Assembly (NCBI GenBank): GCA_945860705.1
Contig: CAMART010000010.1
Coordinates: 1-64,000, forward strand
DNA: 64,000 nucleotides
Source: Chitinophaga pinensis
Lineage (GTDB): Bacteria; Bacteroidota; Bacteroidia; Chitinophagales; CAMDFR01
Direction of reading: 5' to 3'
A model generated the notes under the pieces. The model did not search any database. It was not told the origin of the DNA and saw only the letters and a program-made list of their open reading frames with translations. Of the stretch, positions 28,769-36,766 are shown one piece after another. The stretch's first letter is position 1. Every line of letters begins with the position of its first letter. A program made the translations under genes and the position numbers.

Positions 28769-29521
28769 TTAATTTCTACCAGCCATTACGCCACCATCTA
28801 TATCCCATATAGCACCTGTTACCCAAGAGCTTTCATCAGATAATAAAAATGAGATTGTTTTGGCAATATCTTCTGGTCTTCCCACTCTTCCTATTGGATG
28901 AAATGAATTGAATCCCTGTAAGGTTTCTTCAATTTTATTTTCTTCAATGAAGGAACCATAAATTGGTGTTACAACAACTGCGGGAGATACTGCATTTACT
29001 CTAATCTTTTTGTCGGCTAATTCCATGGCCAAATGTTGAGTTAGACTATGCAATCCAGCTTTTGCCATTGAGTAGGCGCTTGAAGGTGTAGCTTTGATAG
29101 CTTGTTTTGCCCACATAGAACCAATGTTCACAATTGAGCCACCACCATTTGAAGCCATCACGTTAGCTACTGCCTGCGTAATAAAGAAAAAAGCTTTGTT
29201 GAAGTTGTGATAAATATCATAATCTTGTTCAGTATGTTCTAAAAAAGATTTTGGACTAAAATACCCAGCTGCATTTACCAAGTATTTTAAATCAGGCATT
29301 TCATTGGAAAGTGAAGATGCAAAAGCGTTCACTTCGTCTAAATTAAATAGGTTAACACCTTTTGTTTTAACTGTTCCATAAACAGATAATTCACTTTTAG
29401 TGCTTTCTAAATTTTTATCAGCTCTACCTACAATTACAACTTCAATTCCTTGTTGCAATAAAATTTGTGCGGTGGCTTTACCCATTCCGGTTGTACCACC
29501 TACGATTAATGCTTGTACCAT
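28769..29521 (-). CDS. short-chain dehydrogenase/reductase (SDR)
   Basis: The 250-aa product has all classical SDR features. The N-terminal VGGTTGMGKA cofactor loop comes first, then VNAAGYF, IGSMWA with the catalytic Ser, and YSMAKAG with the Tyr-Lys pair. RVNAVSPAVVVTP and SWVTGAIWDIDGGV form the C-terminal core. It probably reduces or oxidises a small carbonyl or alcohol with NAD(P). It is the first gene of the minus-strand block downstream of the AraC regulator gene. The substrate is unknown. Confidence 0.92.
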   Translation of the reverse strand: MVQALIVGGTTGMGKATAQILLQQGIEVVIVGRADKNLESTKSELSVYGTVKTKGVNLFNLDEVNAFASSLSNEMPDLKYLVNAAGYFSPKSFLEHTEQDYDIYHNFNKAFFFITQAVANVMASNGGGSIVNIGSMWAKQAIKATPSSAYSMAKAGLHSLTQHLAMELADKKIRVNAVSPAVVVTPIYGSFIEENKIEETLQGFNSFHPIGRVGRPEDIAKTISFLLSDESSWVTGAIWDIDGGVMAGRN

Positions 29522-29614
29522 TTTGTTATTTTTAAATATTATAAATTTGATACTGCAAAGGTATTTGCAACCTCAATTTCAAAAAATGGACAAAATTGTA
29601 AAAGTATGGTAGTT

Positions 29615-30514
29615 TTAGGAAATTACTTTTCTAAACTCTGAGGGAGAAATTTTTGTATGCTTTTTAAAATACTTAACAAAATAGGAGGGATCATCAAAAC
29701 CTAATCGATAACCAATTTGATTGATATTCAAATCAGAATGAAGTAATAATCGCTGAATTTCCAAAATGATACGTTCTTGTATCATTTGAGAAGGTGTTTT
29801 ATTTAAAAGTTGATGAGTAAGGTCAGACAAAGTTCTTGATGTAATCAATAGAGAATTTGCATAAGATGAAACTGAAATTCTTTTGGTGTAGTTTTCGTCA
29901 ATTAGATTGATGAACTTGAGAAGTTGTAAACGTTTTTCATCTAGCACAAAAGGAATGTTGCTTTGTGATTGCGCATGTTCTTTTTTTATTCGTTGTATTT
30001 GTATAAGAAAAGACTTGAGATAAGCTCTTAATAATTCTTCTTTGCCAAATTCTTCAACATTTTCGAATTCTCTTTTTATCTGTGAGATATATTGGTTTAA
30101 AATACTGTCGGTTTCTTTATCAATATAAGAATAAGGTTGTTGATAGGAGTTATTAAATAAATTACATTTCAAAAAAAAATCCGTTTCACTTTCTTTTTGC
30201 ACTAAAAAAGTTTCATTGAAATGTAATAAAAATCCATTATAACAGGTATTGTTGTCGAAATAGTGGACTTGATTTTTTGCAATGAAAAATACCGTGTTTT
30301 CAGAAACTTCATATTCTTTTAAATCTACATAATGTTTCCCGTTTCCTTTTTTGAACCAAATAATTTGATAATAACTGTGGATATGCGGTTTGGTTGTAAG
30401 ACCCTGATGTTTGGTTATGTAGTTGTTTAAATCGTGAATGGCAAATTGTGGCTTGTCAGCCTGATGTCTGTTCAAATGATACTCGTTGATAATGTTATTT
30501 GATTGATTTGTCAT
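29615..30514 (-). CDS. AraC-family transcriptional regulator
   Basis: The 299-aa product has a cupin-like N-terminal sensing domain (HIHSYYQIIWF, KNQVHYFDN, about residues 40-110) and a C-terminal pair of helix-turn-helix motifs (about 200-299) ending in RLGFDDPSYFVKYFKKHTKISPSEFRK, the AraC signature. It lies 93 bases upstream of the SDR gene in the same direction. It therefore probably controls the SDR/DJ-1/OsmC genes; the effector is unknown. Confidence 0.93.
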   Translation of the reverse strand: MTNQSNNIINEYHLNRHQADKPQFAIHDLNNYITKHQGLTTKPHIHSYYQIIWFKKGNGKHYVDLKEYEVSENTVFFIAKNQVHYFDNNTCYNGFLLHFNETFLVQKESETDFFLKCNLFNNSYQQPYSYIDKETDSILNQYISQIKREFENVEEFGKEELLRAYLKSFLIQIQRIKKEHAQSQSNIPFVLDEKRLQLLKFINLIDENYTKRISVSSYANSLLITSRTLSDLTHQLLNKTPSQMIQERIILEIQRLLLHSDLNINQIGYRLGFDDPSYFVKYFKKHTKISPSEFRKVIS

Positions 30515-30984
30515 TTGTGCAAAGTTACAATTTTATTTTATTGTAAATGATTCTTGGCTTTTTGGTTTATTGATGAGTCGGGTTGTTTGTAGGCAAAAAA
30601 CAAATTTGCCAAATGCGTTGATTCAAGTTTTTCTCAATGTGTAGGACTTTTACTTTTTTCATTCTGAGCTGTTGTTATTTGGATGGGTGTTATGCCATTG
30701 CCACTAACTTGTTTATACTAGCCATAAAATAGCACAAATACAACATAATGTTGTTGGCTTTATGCCATTAACTGGTAATTATTTATTGAAATATAAGAAA
30801 TATTTTTTATAACAAGAATATAAAAATAGTTTTTCAGGAAGAGGCATCATTATATTACAAAAAGAATTTTATAAAATCAATTTGGTATTGTTGGAATTCT
30901 CATCAAAAACATAGTACGAAATGCTGCAATAAAAAAAACGAAATCTGTATATTTTAGAAATTGGATATTAAAACAATAAAACTT
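30515..30984. other. 470-bp gene-free tract with an imperfect inverted repeat and a repeated motif
   Basis: No open frame with coding character is seen. The tract holds the promoter region of the AraC gene (right-to-left). Arms acaacat (30740-30746) and atgttgt (30748-30754) form a 7-bp inverted repeat with a 1-base centre. Outer agcca / tggct arms flank it with an unpaired segment of about 15 bases on one side. The motif TATGCCATT followed by TAACT occurs twice around it, near 30690-30710 and 30770-30782. It may be a recombination scar or an element at the edge of the accessory block. Nothing here proves that. Confidence 0.45.
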
Positions 30985-32256
30985 CTACCCTCTCACCAAC
31001 TCTAGTTGGGTGATTTCGGGTAGTATACCTATTCTACCAGGGTAGCCCAAGAATCCAAATCCTCTATTGACATACAAGAATTGTTTGCCTTCTTGATAAA
31101 GACCAGCCCACTGTTTGTAAGCCCACTGTGATGGACTGAATTTAAAGTATTTGGTTTCTATACCCATTTGAAAGCCATGCGTATGTCCACTAAACATCAA
31201 ATCTATATTTGGGTATTCGGTTCTCACTTGCATATCCCAGTGCGATGGGTCGTGTGATAAGAGCAACTGCACTTGTGCATCTTCTGCTCCTTTGTAGGCT
31301 TCGTGCATTTTGCCATATTTCGGAAATCTCAAATTGCCTCCCCAGTTTTCAATACCTATGATAGCTAGTTTATCTTCTCCTCTTTTGATGATTCTATGCT
31401 CATTCATGAGTATATCCCAGCCCATATCTTTATGTGTCTGTATGAGTCTCGCAAGGTTTTGTTCTTTTGCTTCTTTCGATTCCCACTGCACATAGTCGCC
31501 ATAGTCATGGTTGCCAGTGACGCTATACACACCCATAGGTGCTTTGAGAGTACTGAATAATTCTTTGTATGATTCCACTTCATCTGTCATATCATTGACC
31601 AAATCACCTGTGAAAAATATCACATCAGATTTTAGATTATTGACCATTTCTATACCTTTGGCTACTGCATGGTGGTCTGCAAGGCTTCCGCTGTGTATAT
31701 CACTGATTTGAGTAATAGTAAATCCTTCAAAACTAGCGGGTAGATTTTTGATAGGTACTTTTATAGTATGCACCATATATCTATAAGGATTGCGTAATAC
31801 ACCATTGAGCGAAGCTAAAAATGGAATACTGGCTGTAAGTACAGCAGTTGTTTTCAAAAATTTGGATCTAGTAAAAAGTTCAGCATCTGGATGCAAACCT
31901 GGGTTCTGTCCTATATTAAAAAAGCTTTTAAACTTAAACATGCTCCATTTTGCAATATTGAAAAGGTCTACAGGCAAGTAGAATAATAATATCACCATTT
32001 TGAAGAAAACAAAAGAAATAAACAAACCAGATACAAAGCTTCTCACCGTTGGTGGAATACTATGAAAATAGCCCAATCCTCTGCCCATAAACATAATAAC
32101 CGTAGCTATAGTGATAGACCAGTAGAGAACAAAAAAGATTTTTCTTATATATAGATTCCAGTTTTCTGTAAAAGATTTGAGGGCATTATTGGCGTATATC
32201 TCAGCAAAAACGTACAAAACCAAGATGACAATATTGATGATAATAAACTTGAGCAT
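30985..32256 (-). CDS. membrane-anchored metallophosphoesterase (YkuE/YaeI-like)
   Basis: The 423-aa product has several N-terminal membrane helices (about residues 1-115) and a calcineurin-like phosphoesterase domain. The full metal-binding set is visible in order: ISDIHSG, FFTGDLVND, SVTGNHDYGD, LLSHDPSHWD and FSGHTHGFQMG. Relatives cleave phosphodiesters or UDP-diacylglucosamine-like lipids. The membrane part suggests a lipid or envelope substrate. It is divergent from the aminopeptidase gene. Confidence 0.9.
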   Translation of the reverse strand: MLKFIIINIVILVLYVFAEIYANNALKSFTENWNLYIRKIFFVLYWSITIATVIMFMGRGLGYFHSIPPTVRSFVSGLFISFVFFKMVILLFYLPVDLFNIAKWSMFKFKSFFNIGQNPGLHPDAELFTRSKFLKTTAVLTASIPFLASLNGVLRNPYRYMVHTIKVPIKNLPASFEGFTITQISDIHSGSLADHHAVAKGIEMVNNLKSDVIFFTGDLVNDMTDEVESYKELFSTLKAPMGVYSVTGNHDYGDYVQWESKEAKEQNLARLIQTHKDMGWDILMNEHRIIKRGEDKLAIIGIENWGGNLRFPKYGKMHEAYKGAEDAQVQLLLSHDPSHWDMQVRTEYPNIDLMFSGHTHGFQMGIETKYFKFSPSQWAYKQWAGLYQEGKQFLYVNRGFGFLGYPGRIGILPEITQLELVRG

Positions 32257-32315
32257 TATAAAATTATATAGATGTAAATTTGCAAAATATTTTTATAACA
32301 TTATTACATATTAGT

Positions 32316-33998
32316 ATGAGAAATAGTTCAACAATACTGACAATTTTATTTTTTTTAAGTTCTCTTAACTTTGTACATGCTCAACTTATGGATGGAAGCA
32401 ATGGCACTTTTACACATGCAGATAGCCTCAGAGGTGGCTTGCGTGTAGAGCGTACCTGTTACGATGTGACTTTCTACAACCTGAATATCACTCTAGATAT
32501 ACCCAACAAAAGTATCAGCGGATACAATCAAATCTATTTTAATACCCGTAAAGATTTTATAACCATGCAAATAGATTTGTTTGAAAATATGGTGATAGAT
32601 AAAATACTTTATAAAGGAACTACACTCAAGTATACACGTGATGCCAATGCGGTATTTGTGCAAATGACTGACACCATACGCAAATTCAACAGTGATATGA
32701 TAGAAGTTCACTATCACGGCAATCCTATAGTCGCTAAACGAGCTCCATGGGATGGTGGTTTTGTTTTTACAAAAGATAATGAAGACAAAGACTGGGTAGG
32801 GGTAGCCTGTGAAGGTACTGGTGCAAGTCTGTGGTGGCCTTGCAAAGACCACCTAAGTGACGAACCAGATAGTATGGAAGTGACTTGCAACTATCCAAAA
32901 GATTTATTTTTTGTGGGCAATGGACAAATGGTGAGAAATACTACGAGTACTACAACCAATCTACGCACTACGTCTTGGAAATCTAGCTATCCTATCAATA
33001 ACTATAATGTGACGCTAAACATAGGAAATTACAAGCATTTTAGTGATATATATACGAGCAAAAAACTTGGAAAAAACTTAGCACTTGACTATTATGTGAT
33101 GCCTTATAACTATGATAAAGCTGTGAAACAGTTTAAGCAAGTTAAACCGATGATGGCTATCTATGAAAAATATTTGGGTCCTTATCCTTTTTGGAATGAT
33201 GGCTACGCACTAGTAGAGACGCCTTACTTAGGCATGGAACATCAAGGAGCTATAGCTTATGGCAATAATTATAAAACGGGCTATGCAGGTAGCGATTACT
33301 CTCGCATTGGTCTAGACTTTGATTATATAATCATACATGAGACGGGTCACGAATGGTGGGGCAATAGTATCAGCTGTAAAGACATAGCTGATATGTGGAT
33401 ACATGAAAGTTTTTGTACCTACTCTGAAGCGCTTTATGTAGAAGGGATGTATGGCAAAAAGAAAGCACAAGAATATATCAATGCTAAAAAAGAAACTATA
33501 GATAATAAAGCTCCCATACAAGGAAAATATGGGGTGAATAACGAAGGCGATGGTGATATGTATAACAAAGGCATGTTGTTTTTAAATACTTTAAGGACTG
33601 TTGTAAATAATGATTCGCTTTGGTTTGCTACTCTATACAAAATGCTCAATACTGACTACTATCACAAAAATGCAGACTATAATGATGTAGTGAGATATTT
33701 TGAACAGACCACTAGGAAATTTGTAAACCCTTTATTTGAGCAATATATCCAAAAAACAAATATTCCATTACTGGTATATAAAATAGAAGATAAAAATAAA
33801 TTTATGAAAACTATCTACTATAAGTGGAAAGTAGATGTACTAAATTTTCAAATGCGTTTTTATTTTCAGTATAATGGGAAAAAAGATGATGCCATAGCTA
33901 CCAACGAATGGAGAAGCTACGATATAAGAGTGAAAAACATCAAAAAATTTGTTGTAGATCAAAACAGAATGTATATTGATGTACAAGAACTTAAGTAA
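32316..33998 (+). CDS. exported M1-family metallopeptidase (aminopeptidase)
   Basis: The 560-aa product has a signal peptide (FVHAQ near residue 22), the GAMEN-like substrate loop GMEHQGAIAYGN, and the zinc site HETGHEWWGN near residue 340, with the third ligand Glu in IHESFCTY. The first His/Glu pair and the second His are complete, so activity is likely. It lacks the C-terminal armadillo domain of long M1 enzymes, as in the short Bacteroidota forms. I used the ATG at 32316; a TTG at 32280 is also in frame. It probably trims peptides in the periplasm. Confidence 0.92.
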   Translation: MRNSSTILTILFFLSSLNFVHAQLMDGSNGTFTHADSLRGGLRVERTCYDVTFYNLNITLDIPNKSISGYNQIYFNTRKDFITMQIDLFENMVIDKILYKGTTLKYTRDANAVFVQMTDTIRKFNSDMIEVHYHGNPIVAKRAPWDGGFVFTKDNEDKDWVGVACEGTGASLWWPCKDHLSDEPDSMEVTCNYPKDLFFVGNGQMVRNTTSTTTNLRTTSWKSSYPINNYNVTLNIGNYKHFSDIYTSKKLGKNLALDYYVMPYNYDKAVKQFKQVKPMMAIYEKYLGPYPFWNDGYALVETPYLGMEHQGAIAYGNNYKTGYAGSDYSRIGLDFDYIIIHETGHEWWGNSISCKDIADMWIHESFCTYSEALYVEGMYGKKKAQEYINAKKETIDNKAPIQGKYGVNNEGDGDMYNKGMLFLNTLRTVVNNDSLWFATLYKMLNTDYYHKNADYNDVVRYFEQTTRKFVNPLFEQYIQKTNIPLLVYKIEDKNKFMKTIYYKWKVDVLNFQMRFYFQYNGKKDDAIATNEWRSYDIRVKNIKKFVVDQNRMYIDVQELK

Positions 33999-34004
33999 TT
34001 TATT

Positions 34005-34012
34005 TATCTTTG
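34005..34012 (+). promoter_or_regulatory. candidate -7 promoter element
   Basis: The sequence tatctttg is an exact TAnnTTTG match 19 bases before the TPR gene start at 34032. The -33 element is not evident. Confidence 0.4.
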
Positions 34013-34031
34013 AAAACTAAAATCTGAAATT

Positions 34032-34730
34032 ATGAAAAACATATTAATAAGCTATCTATTACTACTATCTATTTTTACTTCTTTTGCTCAAGATGATTTT
34101 GACAAAGGATATGATTTATACAAAAACAAAGACTATAAAGGAGCAATACTTTCGTATTCAAAATATATAGCTTCAAATCCTAAAGATGAAAAAGCCTATT
34201 TCAATAGATCACTTGCATACTATGACCTTGATGATTATGCAATGGCTATAATTGATGCAGAAGCAGCCATAAAATTGAAGTATGACTATCATTCTGCTTA
34301 CTATCAATTAGCTATCTGCAAACAAGCACTTAAAGACTATAAAGGAGCATTCATACAATATACAATAGCTATAGGTCTTAAAAATGATTATGCACTTGCT
34401 TACTCAGGAAGAGGATCATGCTTGTATTATCTAAAAGAATACTCTGCTTCTGTAAATGACTATGGCAAAGCAGTAGAACTAGACCCGTCAGATGCATCTA
34501 ACTATGAAGGAAGAGGTCTTTCATATCACTACTTAAAATTGTATTCTCAAGCAATCGCAGATTTTGATAAAGCGTTGACTATGGATTCAAAATCTACTTA
34601 TGCATACAATAATAGAGCACTATCTAACTGGGAACTTGGCAATAAATCAAAAGCTTGTGCTGACTGGAAAATTGGAGCATCTTTAGGTTCTACTACCAGC
34701 AAAAATAATTTGGCTGATTTTTGTAAATAA
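34032..34730 (+). CDS. exported TPR-repeat protein
   Basis: The 232-aa product has a short signal peptide (to about residue 18, SFAQ) and about five tetratricopeptide repeats with the usual Tyr/Ala/Leu spacing (for example ALAYSGRGSCLYYLKEYSAS and ASNYEGRGLSYHYLKLYSQA). It probably scaffolds protein complexes in the periplasm; the partner is unknown. It ends 13 bases before a strong bidirectional terminator. Confidence 0.85.
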   Translation: MKNILISYLLLLSIFTSFAQDDFDKGYDLYKNKDYKGAILSYSKYIASNPKDEKAYFNRSLAYYDLDDYAMAIIDAEAAIKLKYDYHSAYYQLAICKQALKDYKGAFIQYTIAIGLKNDYALAYSGRGSCLYYLKEYSASVNDYGKAVELDPSDASNYEGRGLSYHYLKLYSQAIADFDKALTMDSKSTYAYNNRALSNWELGNKSKACADWKIGASLGSTTSKNNLADFCK

Positions 34731-34743
34731 GAAAATTTTTATA

Positions 34744-34790
34744 CTCTAAAAAAAATGTCATACTAATTCAGTATGACATTTTTTTTAGAG
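34744..34790. terminator. strong bidirectional transcription terminator
   Basis: A perfect 21-bp inverted repeat (34744-34764 with 34770-34790) has a 5-base loop, with A-runs on the left arm and T-runs on the right. It lies between the TPR gene (plus) and secG (minus), so it can terminate both transcripts. Confidence 0.9.
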
Positions 34791-34799
34791 AATTCAAAA

Positions 34800-35156
34800 C
34801 TATTTTCCAGTTGGAGCTCCACCAGGCATTGGTGCTGTGTTGCTAGGCATTTGTTTTGGACCTTTATATTTATTGAAGTTTTTATCCAATTCTGTTTTTT
34901 CGTTTACAACTCCTTTGCTTTTGCCATTAGAAGACTTCATAGCCCATCCAGAACTAAGGCAAAGCACTAATAAAATACCTGCAAGATACCAAGTAGCTTT
35001 TTCTACAACATCTGTAGATTTTGATGCACCAAAGATTTGATTACTTACACCCCCAAATTGGCTATTTACTCCACCACCTTTAGGATTTTGAATAAGAACG
35101 ATAAGTGCTAATAATACTGAGATTATGATACAAACTATTAAAAATATTGATGCCAT
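34800..35156 (-). CDS. secG: preprotein translocase subunit SecG
   Basis: SecG is the small accessory subunit of the SecYEG protein-export channel. The 118-aa product has two membrane helices (about residues 5-25 and 55-75) with the family core LIVLIQNPKGGGV and FGGVSNQIFGA between them. A longer polar C-terminal tail of about 40 aa is typical of Bacteroidota. It is the last gene of the miaB-lptE-TPR minus-strand operon, 6 bases after the preceding gene. Confidence 0.95.
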   Translation of the reverse strand: MASIFLIVCIIISVLLALIVLIQNPKGGGVNSQFGGVSNQIFGASKSTDVVEKATWYLAGILLVLCLSSGWAMKSSNGKSKGVVNEKTELDKNFNKYKGPKQMPSNTAPMPGGAPTGK

Positions 35157-35162
35157 TATAAA

Positions 35163-36260
35163 TTACTTTTTTATTAAAATTTCAATTTGAGATGCAAAAT
35201 AAGTACTTTTTTCGGGAAATTTCAATAATAATTTCTTGTAAGCTAATATTGCTTTCTCTTTTTTGCCTTGTTTTACATACAATTTTGCTAGGGTTTCTGT
35301 CACCAAATCATCTGCAGGCAGGTAATTATCGGCTTTATGCTTAGATATCTCCATCACTGAATCTTGTATTTTTTCTTTCTTTTTTATCTGATTTTCTACA
35401 AAACTATTTACCTTAACTACCTGATTTTCAGTCAAATCTTTCTCATACGCAAAAATATCGAATGGTACATTGCTCAAAATAAGTTCATTGAGCTCGTCTG
35501 CTTCTGGATTGTTTTCTACTATTGTACCATATTCTTCTTCCTCTGTCAACGGCTTTTCTTCAGATAAAGTATGAATCGTATCTTCACTTAAATTATTTTT
35601 CAAATCATCGATAAATTCATCATCGATTTTAGTAGAAGATAAATGAATAGCTTCGCTCCTACTTTTATAATGTGCTAACCAATCTTGGAATGTATAATTT
35701 TGATTCGGGTCAATTTTTGACTCAGAGATTGTTTCAATAGAGATTTCATTTGTAGTATCTACATCCAATATATCTTGCGAAATATTATTCAATACTTCTG
35801 TGTGAAGATTATTCTCTATTGCTATAATTTCTTTAGGTATAGTTGCAGAACTTTCATTTTTTTCAATTTCTTCATTCACCTGAATCGATTCAATAGTTTC
35901 TTCTATTGCTATATTTTTCTCAACTACCTCTATTTCTATATTTTCTTTTACAGCTTTTTCAGAGCTTATTATAAGTTCCTCTTTAGATTCTATTATTTCA
36001 TTTTCAATAGATGAAACAGAACTAGAATCTTTAGTTTCTTTTACTTCATTTTTGATATGTATATAATCAAATAGAAATTCTCTATCACAAGTTTTTAGCG
36101 CAGTTTCATTTAATTTTTTTTCAAAATCATCATGATCTAATTGATAATATCTTTTTGTCAATTCTATTTGATAGATTTGACTCCATGGATACTGCTTCGC
36201 CTTTTGTTCAAGCGTTTCAAGTGGATACGAATCAATATATTGAAGTAGCGTTTTTACCAT
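35163..36260 (-). CDS. acidic helical protein with C-terminal TPR-like repeats
   Basis: The 365-aa product has no signal or membrane segment. Its middle is very rich in Glu, Ile and Ser (about residues 80-280) with coiled-coil character. The last 60 residues resemble a TPR unit (LYVKQGKKEKAILAYKKLLLKF). It overlaps lptE by 7 bases and is followed by secG. Position and architecture recur in other Bacteroidota genomes, which suggests a link to envelope biogenesis or secretion. That link is inference; no function is recognised. Confidence 0.78.
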   Translation of the reverse strand: MVKTLLQYIDSYPLETLEQKAKQYPWSQIYQIELTKRYYQLDHDDFEKKLNETALKTCDREFLFDYIHIKNEVKETKDSSSVSSIENEIIESKEELIISSEKAVKENIEIEVVEKNIAIEETIESIQVNEEIEKNESSATIPKEIIAIENNLHTEVLNNISQDILDVDTTNEISIETISESKIDPNQNYTFQDWLAHYKSRSEAIHLSSTKIDDEFIDDLKNNLSEDTIHTLSEEKPLTEEEEYGTIVENNPEADELNELILSNVPFDIFAYEKDLTENQVVKVNSFVENQIKKKEKIQDSVMEISKHKADNYLPADDLVTETLAKLYVKQGKKEKAILAYKKLLLKFPEKSTYFASQIEILIKK

Positions 36261-36766
36261 TTTACTAAAGCCTTATTAAAAATATCATCTACAATCTGTG
36301 TATTGATTTCACGAATTTTTGCTTCTTCTACTGAGGTAAGACTTTGACTACTTTCGTACTGTGCAAATCTGGTGAAATCTTGGCTCCATTTATCTTTCTC
36401 ATCCAATGCATTTACATAATCTACATGCACAGTCATAGTGATCTGTACTATACCTGATTGTTCACCTGCAACTGGTGCTCTAGATGCTACTACATAATTT
36501 GAAATATAACCAGTAAATTTGAGTTCGCCTCCGTTATTTACCAATTTTAAATTGCCTTCAGTAGTAAATTTATTTTTAATAGCTTCTGTAAAAAGTTGGG
36601 TCGATTTTACAGGTGCATTTGCAGCTTTAGATGGAAAATAATCGATAGAAATAGTTTTTGCATTGGTACTAGCCCCAGTAAAAGAGTATACACCACATGA
36701 GCTAGCAATAGCAACAATAGATGCTATTAGAATGAATGCATAAATATTTTTCACCACTTTATTCAT
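36254..36766 (-). CDS. lptE: LptE-family LPS-assembly lipoprotein
   Basis: The 170-aa product has a lipoprotein signal (lipobox IASSC near residue 24) followed by GVYSFTGAS, the start typical of Bacteroidota LptE. LptE is the lipoprotein partner of LptD, the outer-membrane barrel that inserts LPS. It overlaps the sigma-54 activator by 8 bases and the downstream acidic TPR protein by 7 bases, so the three are translationally linked. LptD itself is not in the window. Confidence 0.9.
   Translation of the reverse strand: MNKVVKNIYAFILIASIVAIASSCGVYSFTGASTNAKTISIDYFPSKAANAPVKSTQLFTEAIKNKFTTEGNLKLVNNGGELKFTGYISNYVVASRAPVAGEQSGIVQITMTVHVDYVNALDEKDKWSQDFTRFAQYESSQSLTSVEEAKIREINTQIVDDIFNKALVKW

Noticed and set aside
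30680-30785. True integron attC site
   Set aside because: The core RYYYAAC/GTTRRRY pair is not matched and no integrase gene is in the window; kept only as an unexplained repeat.
35775-36014. Phe/Tyr-rich plus-strand frames within the acidic protein gene
   Set aside because: They are the complement of Glu/Ile/Lys-rich codons and carry no other coding signal.
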